Below the pieces are notes generated by a model. The model saw only the letters and a list, made by a program, of their open reading frames with translations, made no database searches and was not told where the DNA came from. Both the position numbers and the translations under genes were made by a program. Of a DNA stretch of 64,000 nucleotides, positions 1 to 11,097 are shown one piece after another. Each line of letters starts with the position of its first letter. Position 1 is the stretch's first letter. Source of the stretch: Blasia pusilla (taxonomy: Eukaryota; Marchantiophyta; Marchantiopsida; Blasiales); contig CM114272.1 of the NCBI GenBank assembly GCA_050084515.1, positions 52,638,001 through 52,702,000 on the forward strand, written 5' to 3'.

Positions 1-1
1 T

Positions 2-439
2 CCTATTACCTTCTTTTCTGGCAAGCTATTGCCATCGGAGCAAAACTACCATACAACTGAGCGAGAATAACTTGCTATTGTGTTGGCAACCAAGCATTGG
101 AAACATTACTTGGGCGATAAGGAGTTTGTGGTGGAGACTGATCACAAGCCCTTGGTCTACTTAGAATCCCAGAAGGAGCTCTCCAAACATCAAATTCGAT
201 GGGCAGAATGGCGACAATAATTCATGATGAAAATTGTCTATGTGGAAGGAAAGAAGTACTTGGCAGACGCCTTGACTCGTATACCACATATGAATAACAT
301 ATCTGAAGTGGAGATTCACTCTAGTTGGTGGAAAAAGTTATCCAGAGCCACAAAGGAGGATGAAGAAATTGCAGTGGCTATTCATGCCAACAGAGTATAC
401 AAGGCTTAAGGATTGGTTTTCCATAAAGGTAAAGTATAG
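2..439 (+). pseudogene. Chromovirus RNase H domain, interrupted by stops
   Basis: The frame starting at position 2 reads as the Ty3/gypsy RNase H region. Recognisable stretches are LAIVLATKHWKHYLG, TDHKPLVYL and KHQIRWAEW, followed by the tether to integrase with KKYLADALTR. This enzyme degrades the RNA strand of the RNA-DNA hybrid during reverse transcription. Stops at 68-70, about 218-220, 407-409 and 437-439 break it. The frame is otherwise the same as that of the downstream integrase, so this is one polyprotein with point nonsense mutations. The copy cannot make an uninterrupted Pol. Confidence 0.85.
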
Positions 440-472
440 ATCCCACAAGATCCACAATTACGCACTGAAATA

Positions 473-1771
473 TTGTCTGAAGCTCACGACACAGTCATTG
501 CGGGTCATATGGGAGCTGAAAAAACCTTAGAGGGATTACAACGAGCGTACTATTGGCCCAAAATGAGAGAAGATGTTGACATATATGTAAGAAGTTGTAG
601 GATTTGTCAACAAATCAAGGCTAGTAACACAAAACCAGCAGGATTGTTGCAGCCGATCCCAATACCTCAAAAACGTTGGGAACAAGTCACTATGGATCTT
701 GTTTGTGAGCTACCATGTACGATCACGGGATATGACTCTATTGTGGTCTTTGTGGATAGATTAAGCAAGATGATACACCTTCGTCCGACCAAGAAGACTG
801 TGACTGCACCAGAGTTGGCTAGGATCTACATCGAGACAGTCTTTGTCCATCATGGTCTTCCTAAAGTGCTTATCACTGATAGGGGAACCCATTTCACGAG
901 TTTATTTTGGAAGGCTTTATTCGGATTGCTCCAAACTAAAATAGCCATGTCTACGACTTATCACCCTCAAACTGATGGACAAACTGAAAGGGCCAACCGT
1001 ACTATTGAGGATATGCTACGCGCCTTAACATTGGAGGATCAACAAGGATGGGACTCATTGTTACCCTTAGTAGAGTTCTCATACAATAACTCCATGAACT
1101 CTTCCACTAAGATCACACCGTTCTTTTTAATGCATGGCGAGCATCCCTCAATTCCTTCTAGTCTCACTCGAATAGGGAAAAGTCTGAGGGAACCTACAAA
1201 GGTAGCTGCAGTTAATGAGTTTGTGGACCAAATTCAGAAAGGGGTTCAACTTGCTAAGGAGAAGTTGGTTATTGCCCAAAATCGACAAAAAAAATATGCA
1301 GATGCTCATCGTCGAGATGTCGAGTTTTGTGAAGGGGACAAGGTTTGGTTAGTAACAACCAATTTATCATTAGTAGGAGTTCGTAAGCTTAATCCTGGCT
1401 ATATTGGGCCTTTCACTATCCTACAAAAAGTGGGCGTCGTGGCATATAAGCTAGACCTACCGATGCATATGAAAATCCATCATGTGTTTCATATCTCTCT
1501 TCTTCGACCGTTTATTCCACGCCCTAAGAGATTTAAGGATAATATTGTCACTCCACCACTACCTCAAATAGTCGGAGATCATGAAGAATTTGAAGTGGAA
1601 CGTATCTTGAAGAAACGCACTCGAGGAGCTCATCACCAACGAGTTGAATATTTGGTCCAATGGAAAGGATATCCACTATTTGAGGCCATATGGGAACCCT
1701 CAGCCAACTTGGCGAACGCACCATTAATAGTGCAAGAGTTTGAAAGTTCTCACGAGGACGTTGTGTCTTAA
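473..1771 (+). CDS. Chromovirus integrase with C-terminal chromodomain (open segment of Pol)
   Basis: This is the last 432 codons of Pol, open to the natural stop. It is part of a polyprotein, so no separate start codon is expected. Residues 5-46 hold the HHCC zinc-binding domain (H5, H12, CRIC). The catalytic core has D75 (MDLVCEL), D136 (TDRGTHF) and E172 (TERANRT), giving the D,D(35)E spacing. The GPY/F-like region (GYIGPF) lies near residues 303-310. A chromodomain follows near residues 370-425 (EVERIL, YLVQWKGY, IWEP). In chromoviruses this domain is known to guide integration to marked chromatin. All key residues are intact, but stops upstream break the polyprotein. Confidence 0.92.
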   Translation: MSEAHDTVIAGHMGAEKTLEGLQRAYYWPKMREDVDIYVRSCRICQQIKASNTKPAGLLQPIPIPQKRWEQVTMDLVCELPCTITGYDSIVVFVDRLSKMIHLRPTKKTVTAPELARIYIETVFVHHGLPKVLITDRGTHFTSLFWKALFGLLQTKIAMSTTYHPQTDGQTERANRTIEDMLRALTLEDQQGWDSLLPLVEFSYNNSMNSSTKITPFFLMHGEHPSIPSSLTRIGKSLREPTKVAAVNEFVDQIQKGVQLAKEKLVIAQNRQKKYADAHRRDVEFCEGDKVWLVTTNLSLVGVRKLNPGYIGPFTILQKVGVVAYKLDLPMHMKIHHVFHISLLRPFIPRPKRFKDNIVTPPLPQIVGDHEEFEVERILKKRTRGAHHQRVEYLVQWKGYPLFEAIWEPSANLANAPLIVQEFESSHEDVVS

Positions 1772-1784
1772 ATGGGGGGAGGTT

Positions 1785-2405
1785 TGTAACCATCCTTTGT
1801 TAGTCATAGTTAAGTTAGAATCTATGACATGAAGCGCATAAGTGGGAAAGAATCAACCAAAAAGAGAAAAGACAAGATACATGAGATAAAGATGAGAGTG
1901 GGGCCATACGTTGGTGAAAATGGAGATAAGGATGAGGTTGGGACATTAGACTCCAAAGGAGATTCTCTCATGCTTTGAGAGTAGGACATGTGGCATAAGG
2001 ATAGGTAGAGCTAATTTGTCTTCATTGTACCTATCTCTAAGTATATAAAGGAAGAGGAGAGGCCTTGAGGGCATTCTACCTTTGAGCAACTCGAGAGTGG
2101 TTCCGTGAGCTGGAGAGTTACACAAGCTCTCTCCATGGTAACCTATTCTCCCAAGTCATCTCCTTGGCTCTTGACCTGATGTAGGAGGTCAAGGGCTACT
2201 TGCCATAAATAGATAGTCGATCATATACTCAAAAGGTACTTAGCTAAAATAGTAAGTTTCTCAATATGGCTCCAAATGAGCCAAAACCTGCTCTCTCAGG
2301 TTTCCTGAGGCCTCAACAGGTCATCCTCAACCTCCTAGGCATGTCCTCCACTACTCTTGAAGATACTCTACTAGATCTCACCGATCTATCCTAAAGCACG
2401 TGACA
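1785..2405 (+). repeat. 3' LTR of the chromovirus
   Basis: The repeat begins TGTAACC directly after a purine-rich tract (AATGGGGGGAGG) that follows the Pol stop, and it ends ACGTGACA, giving TG...CA ends and about 621 bp. A TATA box (TATATAAAGG) lies near 2041. The 5' partner is outside the window, so the right boundary rests on the CA end and on the start of unrelated sequence. Diverged relatives of the last 200-300 bp are recognisable near 31100-31310 and 45060-45350. Confidence 0.75.
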
Positions 2406-3275
2406 ATTGTCGTGCGCATACACATCGCTATACAACATACATCGCTGTCACCGAACACACACACAAACACGCACGATCCCATGCTAACTCATGGCATCCA
2501 AACAACGAGACAAGAAGTACCAAAATATCTCCAATCGCCCCCCTAGCTGGTGGTTAGGTCCCTCTAACTCCAGATAGCCATCTATCCCTACCTACCATAA
2601 CATACATCTCTCGGACGCTAAGAGCAAGAAGGCCAGGTGCTTATGTGGCCCCATCGTTAGTCGTCTTCATGTCATCCATGTCAGAGAAAAAGTAGGGATC
2701 GAAACCTACCTAGTATCTCCTCTATATACATTTGGGACACATCCATCGTCCCCGAGGAATCCTAGTGAGAGGTGGCGTCAGACATGCCATATGCCAACCT
2801 CTTGAACAACCATCACAGACTAGCATCGTGGCCACACCACGGGCAGAACCACACAACATATAACACAAGCATGCAGGAACTACTGCTAAGCTCGGATCCA
2901 CTGTACCATCAATGTTAGGAAGGTGACATGGTGCACAATTACGCACATGGTCCTTCCATACCATACCATCGCATCGCTCCAGCAAGAGAACACCGGATGA
3001 CAAAACGTCACGCACTCTCAAGATAGTGCGCCCTACAGTCACATCCAATGTCGTCGGTGCCGTCTGCTGCAAGTAGACATAATCTCCCTGATGAAACCTC
3101 CGGATAGTTGGTCGATAACCACCACCCCGAATAGACGCATGCCTCAACGTATCCCGATGTTGCGCAATCGCCAAGTTCTCAAACGCCATGGGCATCACTC
3201 TCCGAAACAACTCAGCCTTGTGAGAACATGCTCACATTTATACATCTGGGTCATCAAGCTTCATTCGTAAGTAAT
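2406..3275 (-). mobile_element. 3' fragment of the PHD-finger Ty3/gypsy-like family
   Basis: On the minus strand this holds the integrase C-terminal region, the PHD finger, the 3' untranslated region and the terminal B segment. All match the element at 32995-41598 in the same order. Similarity starts near 3275, at the codons matching LDDPE of the larger element. It ends near 2408 at the family terminus, which reads TGTCGTGCGC on the plus strand. Everything upstream (Gag to integrase core) is missing. Confidence 0.8.
2722..3210 (-). pseudogene. Integrase C-terminus plus PHD finger, truncated copy
   Basis: The frame encodes 162 residues, roughly 80 percent identical by eye to residues 70-234 of the segment at 40147-40851. 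Blocks such as [18 protein letters not shown] and [12 protein letters not shown] are shared. The last 50 residues form a C4HC3 PHD finger: CYMLC, then CDGC, GWH, a Cys two residues on, and WMCPKC. All eight zinc ligands are kept although the rest of the element is gone. It is a fragment of a polyprotein with no start of its own. The upstream continuation has stops. Confidence 0.8.
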
Positions 3276-3711
3276 GTTTGTTGGGGGGATATGGTCGCAA
3301 AGTTACGACAGACATTACTTAATAAGAAGAAGGGTTAAAGGAAGAGGCGGTAGGAAGTGATGATGGACAAAAATAAGGGGGTAAGTAAGTTGGGGAAGAT
3401 GGAGAAGGAAGAGAGGAGATAAGGGTAGAAAAGATGAGAGGTGGAAGTAAGGTTGAGATAAGATATGTAAGGATGATAAAGTATCAGGATTCAAATAATT
3501 AATAAATGGAGATTATAAGGAATAGGAAGAGATTAAGCGGAAATTAAAGGAGGATAGGGAAGAAGTATAGAGAGTATAATGGGTGTATGAGTATGAGGGT
3601 GAAAATGGCGAGATGTACTCTAAGGAGGGGAACTAGGGGGAGAGGTTATGGCTAAAGGAGGGGGTGTAAAACTAGATGAGCAAGGAGACGGATTATTCAA
3701 CTCCATATCCA
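3276..3711. other. Purine-rich spacer, no gene seen
   Basis: Plus-strand sequence very rich in A and G (many GAGG, AAGG and GGAGA runs). No frame resembles a known protein and no matching repeat was found in the window. Confidence 0.5.
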
Positions 3712-3988
3712 TCTATATTATAATTTGAGGAGGGGGGTATTACTTTATTTAGTAGCTCCCTTCCCGAATAAGTGAAGCCCTCCTTTAAAAGGAAGTCTCT
3801 TTTAAAATAGCAGGAACACTTGAAAATAGTGGATGAAATTGATATCCAAACTTTGGTAAATAAATCCAATGATTATGCTCGCCAATCTTTTTTTCGTCTC
3901 AAACTTGGTAAATAACCTTTCCCATAGTATATTTGCCAATTCAGTAGTATTCCAAAGTTCATTCGTGCATCGCACGGGCACCAGTTAG
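3712..3988 (+). mobile_element. Short non-autonomous Helitron-like element
   Basis: It starts with TC (TCTATATTATAATTTGAGG) after an A and ends near 3988 with TTAG followed by T. Just before the end lies the stem CGTGC-ATC-GCACG (3964-3976). The TC start, a 3' stem about 10 nt from the end, CTRR-type end and A/T insertion site are Helitron hallmarks. TTAG instead of CTAG would be one substitution. The 5' end matches those of the elements at 49693 and 55850. No Rep/helicase is encoded. Confidence 0.5.
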
Positions 3989-5600
3989 TAGAACTAAAAG
4001 TAGATATGCCATTCAAGACAAGAGGAGACATAATGAGCCATGATTTTGTGAAAGTATCAGGATAACGAATATTACAATAAAAGTAATGAAATTCTTCTAG
4101 AATAGATTTAGGTTGAGAGATTCAGGTTAGACAAAGGAAAATTTATGATCTACCATCACTACAAGAAGAATATGAATAAATTGAAAAGGAGAAGTAACCT
4201 ATTTGGTATGAAAAGAAATGGCTCGAGAATATGAGTCTATAATTCCATTTAGGAGATAGCAAATGTATGGAAGGGTGAAGTAGTGAGATAAAGTGTTGAA
4301 AGAGTAAGGAAGACATCACAGAAATATTCGTACTCAAAATTAGGCACCAATAGACAAGGAAGAAAAACTAGAAAACCCACTAAGTAAGAAAAGAAAGAGC
4401 TCGCCAAGACAATCATAACAATACAAAGCACCAAAAACTAATACTTGAGGAGAAATTTACACAGAAAATTCGAAACACCAAAAAAGAAAATAGTAGGAGA
4501 AACCAAAAGCCACCCACCTATAATTAACATGAAGAGATAAGATCATAATGTTAGGCCCAACAAGAAGAAAGAAATTGAGAAAAGCAAGAAAAATCCTATA
4601 AATTGATTGTAACCCGATTTCTTACTAGAAAAAAATCCAAATATGTGAAATTGCATTTAGAAATTTGTGAGCATATTTATGAGAGAAGGGGTCCAAAGAT
4701 CCCAAGAACTTTGGCAAACCCCAAAATAAGTGGAAAAAAAAACCCAAGGTTTGAATCTAGGATCAAAAATATTAGAATAAAATTGAAATAAATACTAACA
4801 AGACACTTCCATGTCCTCCTCCTCCTAATTCCAAATCAACCAACCTTTCAAAAGAGCACAAATATGATCCAAATTTACGTTACACTTTTTTTTATGTCAA
4901 AAAAAATATTCGACACAAACTTAAATCTATATTGTTATAGAAACCTTTTCATGAAGATGTGGGTTAATACATTGACCAACATGAACTTGCCACCAATTTC
5001 AAATATCTTAGCGTAAATGAGAAATCGATTTTGGAGTAATCAAATGGCGTAACATTTTAGGATATTGAATGGTAATTACGACCCCTACACATACTCCAAT
5101 TTTTCTTTCTCGTCTTCTAGCCTATCCACGCGTCTTCACACTAATTCAACCAGTAAGATGTTCATGTTCATACGGTAGAAAATAAAAAAATGTGTGAAGA
5201 AATTTTGCAATCTCCATTTGCCACTTGTCAAACAAAAAATGTTTGCAAATAAAAAAACATTCTCCCATAATAATATAAATAACTAATTTCTCCACACTCT
5301 CATCCATGGCATCCGATAGTATTCGACACACGAGTGAAGTGGAGTGGTGTGACAAATTTCCGACTTCCAGCCCCCGAATTGTTTGTGTGTGGAGATGGCC
5401 CAAGCCTAAAGTGCCCACAAGTGCCTATTGCCACAAACGACCACGTGCTATTGCTATCGCGCTAGCCCCTCTCCAGCAGCGGCTGAAACTCCATAGCCAG
5501 CTGCCCCCACCTTCGTCACGGTCCATCGGAAACCAGAGGCCAGCGTCCCCCCACCTCTCCTTCCTTCGTCGACTCGATTCGACCGGACTCGGATCGGATC
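3989..5600. other. AT-rich intergenic region upstream of the plastid-protein gene
   Basis: No frame looks like a recognisable protein. The only landmark is the rise in GC content after about 5420, where the promoter region of the next gene begins. Confidence 0.5.
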
Positions 5601-5620
5601 GTGTCTGGTCTGTTCTGGTC

Positions 5621-5645
5621 ACTTCACTTCACTTCACTTCACTTC
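5621..5645 (+). repeat. ACTTC pentanucleotide repeat, five units, in the 5' leader
   Basis: Five exact ACTTC units end about 130 bp upstream of the start codon at 5779. They are followed by purine-rich GAGAGA and GGAAGGAAGG tracts. Pyrimidine and purine tracts of this kind are common in plant core promoters and 5' leaders; a role here is inference. Confidence 0.7.
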
Positions 5646-5778
5646 GGGAAGAAGTTGCGTCGCAGTTCGTGACGACGCGAGATAACGAGGGAGGGAAGGA
5701 GAGAGACAGAGACAAATAGACAGACAGAGAAAGTGAGAGAGGAAGAAGGAAGGAAGGAAGGAGAGGAGGTTTGTGGCT

Positions 5779-8403
5779 ATGGCGATGCAGTTGGGAAACT
5801 GCAGCGCTGGCGTGAGAATTGCGGATTATGGGTGCGAATTGGCTGCCCCGAGCGCTTCATGCTCGGGCTCGGCTTGCTGCAAACCGGCGCGAGTTCTCGA
5901 TGTGTCCGGGAGCCGCTTCAGGACGACGATGAGAGGCCGAGGTTCGGTGCTTGTCCGTGCCAGCAATGGTGGCAACAAACCTGGTGGGTGCTGCCCCTGT
6001 TTCCAGCTTTGTTAATGTTTCCAACTCTTGTTTGAAATGAAAGCTGCTGAATTCAACTCCAGTTTTCGGGTCTCTAGTCATTGTGAAGATGGACACATTT
6101 GGCAGACCCTCCGAACATCGAGATGGCTGTTGCGAGAATGAGTTGTAAGGAGCAGAAATCTTTTTTTTTTGCTAGAGGTGATTCAAATCTTGGGGATGGG
6201 GAATTCGGAAGGAAGATCGAGTCCTCGGTGTCCGGAAAGAGTTCGGATTTTGATGGGAGATGTATGGCAGAGATTCGGTGTGAACCACTTCAATTCATGG
6301 GACATCCGACGGTGTCTCTGATGTGGGTAATGGGAAATTTTAAGCAGTTGCAGTTGGATCCTAGGCTGAGCTTCAATGGCAGTGTCGTCGGGGGTTGGGA
6401 TGTTTGTAGAGTCTGAGATGCTCGGCTCAATTGCTGCCTCGAGTGACTTTCATGACCGTATCGAGGGATAAGGAAATGGGGGTTTAGTGTTGGGGGAATA
6501 GCCGTCAGGGTTGCATTGCTGTACTATGAGCAGAAGTAATGCATCACTGGCGCAGCTTGCTGTACTAAATTCTGGCATGGTAGTATCGAGGTTCGTTTAA
6601 GAATTGGGATTTAGCGATTTCAATTGCATTTTTAGAATCTTCAAGGGAGCTTTTTCCCTTTGGTTTGACTGGAAAATGATCCGAGTCCAATTATAATCAA
6701 TTTCTGGAGTCGGGACATAGAGCTACATGTGGCAGGAAAGGAAATCAAGTAAATAAGCGAGCTGTAAATTGGCAGTGGCTGATTCACATCCCATTCGATT
6801 CGCTCCATATGATCATTCTCTGCTTAAGGTTCGAGTGCGATAGTAAGAATTGTGCGTCTTCATGGTTAGGGTTTCCAGCTGAGCTACATTTAGTTGTGAA
6901 CTCACTGTTTTTCGTATTTTGGCTTCTTTGGTCATCCCCAATGCTTTCTTCATTCCTACATGTGCAGAAATAATGCCTAATTGGTTGAAGCCGTGCAGGT
7001 AGTATTCACGCCTTGCAGAGATTCAAGTTTTATATGGAACAGATTAGGGTACCAGGAAAGTCTGCTCAGTAGATGACCACCATGAGGTGATCATCTTGTG
7101 GTAACTGAGTTGATCTTTTTGCAGCTTGAATGTGCCATATGGGACTAATGTGGTGTTTTAAATATGTATTCATGATTCAGGGGACAGTGAAAGCAAGCAA
7201 GTGTATGATGCCTTCTTTCTAGGCAAAGCCCTAGCAGAGACGATAAATGAGCGATTGGGAACTGCAATCGGGGAGTTCCTGAGTGATGTTGGAAGGCGAC
7301 AAGCTGAGCAACAAAAGAAAGTCCGTGAGTTTCAGGTGCAAATGTCTACTTTTTGTGCTGGTTTGTTACATGTCTTGCTCAAGTGTTGGGGGCTTGGATG
7401 GGATAATGAGTAATTGAGGAATACAGAATCTGTCCATGCATAAGAGCATGGTTTCCAAAGAGAGTTGAATGTGTGTATCACCAGAATGAGTAGTCCATGT
7501 ACCATTTGAACCATTGTGACGGTCTAGTACTTCATCTAGATCCACCTCAGAACTAGTTAAAGTTTGGTCCTCTCCAGTGAAGCAGAACCCAAGCAGGCCC
7601 CTTTTTGATTGGCAGTACCGTGGAAAGTGAAATATGAACAGTGGGTGCAGCTTCCATCAATGGCGACATGGATATATTAGTAACTGATCAATTTCTGGAA
7701 ACAGTAGCAGCGGCGATTTTCTCAGCAAGTGTGTTTTGTGTATTTACTTCCGCCTGATCCTTTTCTTGTGTGATTGGGGTGGATGACTGAAGACGAGCAG
7801 GCATAATATAGTGCTGTAGAATTTACACATTTTTCTCATGGATCAATCATCTGATTGTAGTCCTGTCTTCAGCTTATATTGATTTGGCATCACAATTGGT
7901 CACAATCGGTCTTCTGTCACAGATAGTGACAGAAGACCGATTGTGACCAATTGTGACAGGAGGTGACAGGAGACCATGCACTCACTATTATCTGGAAGAT
8001 TGTTAATATTTGTAGTGCTTGACTCTTGTATGTGACCACTATATTTGTTACTGATAGAATTTTCACACATGTGTTTTGAACTTAGCGTTGTCTTCAAATT
8101 TCCTCCAAAGACAGGAGAAATGGAAAGCGATTGCAGTAGCAGTAATACTTAGATCTATCTGAAAAAAAATTGTGGTTTATGATGCAGGATGAGGTTCAGG
8201 AAAGAGCAAGTGCAGCTGCTGCCAAAGCAGCTCAGAAAGCGATGGCAATAGAAAGAGCAAACAAAGGAACTGATTCATCCACCTCTCCCCCTTCACAACC
8301 CCCTCCTTCAACGTCATCACTCTCAGATTCAACAGATGTACAGAATGATGTCATGTCTGGTACCCCTTCTATATCGGATGGGGTCATTACAATTGAGGAT
8401 TAG
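5779..8403 (+). CDS. Small plastid-targeted coiled-coil protein of unknown function (three exons)
   Basis: The coding exons are 5779-5983, 7181-7335 and 8188-8403. Splice sites are GT-AG with matching phases: exon 1 ends after one base of a Gly codon, and exon 2 ends on a codon boundary. The product has about 191 residues. Residues 1-60 are rich in Ala, Ser, Cys and Arg with almost no acidic residues and contain VLVRAS, like a chloroplast transit peptide. Exon 2 (DAFFLGKALAETINERLG) and the start of exon 3 form an Ala/Glu/Lys-rich amphipathic helix, probably a coiled coil. The tail is Ser/Pro-rich and ends in acidic residues (VITIED). It resembles conserved plastid proteins of unknown function in land plants. 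The ATG at 5779 was chosen because it begins the transit-like segment; a second ATG lies two codons on. Confidence 0.8.
7890..7956. repeat. Perfect 31-bp inverted repeat with 5-nt loop, in intron 2
   Basis: Arms 7890-7920 and 7926-7956 pair without mismatch around the loop AGATA. It lies inside the second intron of the plastid-protein gene, so a transcript would carry a 31-bp hairpin. No flanking duplication identifies it as a known MITE. A microRNA-like or small-RNA source is possible but unproven. Confidence 0.9.
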
Positions 8404-10086
8404 TCGGGTCCATTACTTCTTTTTACATTCTACACTTGTACACTTAAAACACCCTTTCAGTCGCAACCATGACATGCTAAAGTGTCACTGTCACTTGAGC
8501 AAATTGAATTAGTGCATGAGAGGTGCATGATATTCTACCCTCTTTATACAATACCATGCAAGCGGCTGAGCTGATTTTGTTTCCAACTTGCCAGGAAAGC
8601 TTTTGATGAACGGCGTACACTATATGTCAGTTAGTGTGGTTCCATCTGATGCACACTTTCCTGCCTTCTGAGGGGTGGTACATTGTACTGCACAGTTGGG
8701 TTGGAGATAATGGGGATGAACTTTGTTGTATCTCACAACTACTTTTACAGCATTCACAAACAGCTTTTCCGCTAAATTTTTTTTCATATATATCAGAGAT
8801 GTCACAGATTTTTGGGGGACTTCCTTGTAACTGTCACATGAAAACAGAGGACGCAAATTGATCGCATCACCACCATCTGCAAAAGGAGCTCCACGGAAAG
8901 GATGCTGCAGTAATCTTGACAGACTGTAGGTAAGAGTTGTAGATACCTGTCAAATGAAATGAGGAGAAAATTGCACTATTGTTCACTTTATTTTACTGCT
9001 CTATCTTCGGTCAAGTGTGTTCGATTCAAGACAGCCACTACTTGTATGTGAGTTAAAAAAGGACAGTAGCTGCTTTTCCCAAGTGCAGCAGCCATCCATT
9101 TGCAGGCTTTTTGGGGGCTTCATTTTGACAGCCACTGACTGGACTCTTACTGACCATACCCCTGCCTCTGGCAAAAGAAGCTCCAGAAAAGGGACGCCTG
9201 CGTGATCATAAGAGGTGTATAGGAACGACATCTCCCAGGGTTCAGGAAGCGTCTCTTATTTTAGTTGGGATCAATGCATGTCAGATTAAACAACGGAAAA
9301 CTAGACGTTGGGCTGCATACACGCTCAACTTATTTGACTGTTATGTCATAGGTGAAGTGTGCCTAACCTAAATTCATTTCAGTTGGGATCAGTGCATGTC
9401 AGACGGAAAACTAGACGTTGGGCTGTGAAGTGTGCCTAACCTAAATTCAGCAACTGCATGTTCAGGGTAGACTGGTCAGCAGCAGTTTGTTCCGTGTGCG
9501 TGCAGGGGTGTATATATCATAACGACCTTCCTGGATGAGTTTTAGATGCACACACATGTCTGCTTCCCCCTTGTCTCCTCCTTCCCCCATGATCTGCCTG
9601 TTCTTCCACGGACTCAAAAGAGAGGGAGGCGGGATGATTTAAGGTATAGGAGGAGGTCTGAAAGGGTCTTTTTTCTCCTGCATGAGGTGTGGCTCAGGTG
9701 GGGATGTTTCTCTTCCCAAAGGAGATGTGTTTCCCAACGAGGAAATTGGGAGACGAAGAATTGAGGTTTTGGTAAATTAAGGGCAGCGGTGTGTTTAAAG
9801 AGGTCTAGAACATCTTGAACTGGAATACCAAATACCAAATACCACTGGAAAGGGCTTTTAGATATTCACTGCCATGCCCTAACCGCACAGATTCAAGCGA
9901 TTGAATTCCCTCCATGTGGTTGGAGTAGGGACAACATACAAGAATCATGTCTCTTACGCATCCAAAACTCCTCTCTCAGATGGAGATGTCGAAGGTTTTC
10001 AATGGTGAATTGAAGCTTTCACTCCTTTCGGTTCACATGACGCGCTGAAAAGTTCAGCAGTACATATCTGGTCCCTAGTTTATCTT
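8404..10086. other. 3' region of the plastid-protein gene and spacer
   Basis: The first few hundred bases after the stop at 8401-8403 are probably 3' untranslated sequence. The rest has no convincing coding frame. It holds the partial duplication described separately at 9263-9449. Confidence 0.45.
9263..9449 (+). repeat. Imperfect tandem duplication, two units
   Basis: Unit 1 (9263-9375) and unit 2 (9381-9449) both start AGTTGGGATCA and end GTGTGCCTAACCTAAATTCA. The second unit lacks an internal stretch of about 40 bp. It is a local duplication followed by a deletion. Confidence 0.8.
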
Positions 10087-10990
10087 TTGGTGGCTGGATT
10101 TCCATCCGAATTTCTCTGTCTCCCGTGCTCTCTCTCCTTCCCTCACTCCTCCACTCTCAAGAGGTCCTCGAAACTGCTGCAACATGGGGACATCGGTTGG
10201 AGGGATGGACTCCATTTAGAAGGAGTGCTCACGACCGGAGTCGATTTTGCGTTTATCATTCATTCCATCGCCTCAACGTCGAAGAGAACGATGTGGTGGA
10301 TCATCTCCTGTTAATCATGTCGTATCCAATGGCGGGTTGGGCGATTACAGTGGTCTGCAAAGACGAGCATGATTCAACCTCAGAACCTTAAGGTGGTTCT
10401 GCCATTCCGCATAAGTGCTATCTGCGGATTCACCACTGGTCCGAAGAGGGCAGTCATCTTCGGTCCCTCGTCCGAGGAGTGCGGTACTCCGAGATCGAAG
10501 AGGAGCACCAAAGGAAGCGGAAATGTCTGCCTACTTTCCAGAAATTGCTTACTTGATGTGTTGAAAAATCTGGGACATTCTGCCTGGCCTTCATGCCTCT
10601 TAAGGCCGGGGAGCCGTGTTGCGGGTTGGTGAGCGGGGGAACCAGCTGACTGTTCGCATCCTGATGTTCGATTGGATGTGTAGCACCGATGTGAAGCGTG
10701 CACCGCCGTCCACATGATGGGAAAGTCGACTTCTGTCGGTGACTGTTTACATCCTGACTTGCGAAAGAGCATGTGCAGAGAGTACGAAAGAGTATACCTC
10801 TGAATCGCGCTTCGCACTGTCCTATTCATGGAAAAATCGACGTCTACCGATGCCAAACACTGGGGCTCCATCTGTGGGTGGCATCACACCTCGACCCGAA
10901 TCCGAAAACCTTGACAGTAATGAGACAGAAAGACGCGGGTGAATCGAATTCTAAGGGTGCCAAAATTTACTTGTATCCGTGGCCGTAACC
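10087..10990 (+). other. Unrecognised degenerate open frames
   Basis: One plus-strand frame from about 10125 is protein-like in composition (for example EENDVVDHLLLIMSYPMAGW and, further on, GVRYSEIEEEHQRKRK). It has stops at 10389-10391 and near 10555. Overlapping frames on both strands are open over shorter distances. It could be a decayed gene or exons of an unrecognised one. No family was recognised. Confidence 0.2.
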
Positions 10991-11097
10991 CTAGCCCCGG
11001 AATAGAACAGAATGGAACGGGATCCCAGTTAGAGCTCATGGGCAGACCTCATCCTTCCCAGCTGTGCTTCGCAGTCCCAATCTGGTGGGTGGCTACG

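Larger units (their letters stand above)
1..2405 (+). mobile_element. 3' part of a Ty3/gypsy chromovirus, cut by the window start
   Basis: The order RNase H, integrase, chromodomain, purine tract, LTR reads on the plus strand, which is the Ty3/gypsy order. One reading frame runs from position 2 to the stop at 1769-1771. It is interrupted only by stop codons at 68-70, about 218-220, 407-409 and 437-439, with no frameshift, so decay is mild. Gag, protease and most of RT lie upstream of the window. The chromodomain places it among chromoviruses. Its 3' LTR abuts a fragment of the PHD-finger family on the other strand, so it probably inserted there; the flanking duplication cannot be checked because the 5' LTR is outside the window. 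Confidence 0.9.

Noticed and set aside
1548-1793. Minus-strand 81-codon frame
   Set aside because: It is antisense to the chromodomain coding sequence and has no features of its own.
10380-10871. 163-codon minus-strand open frame
   Set aside because: No domain or biased composition supports it, and plus-strand frames over the same bases look more protein-like although broken.
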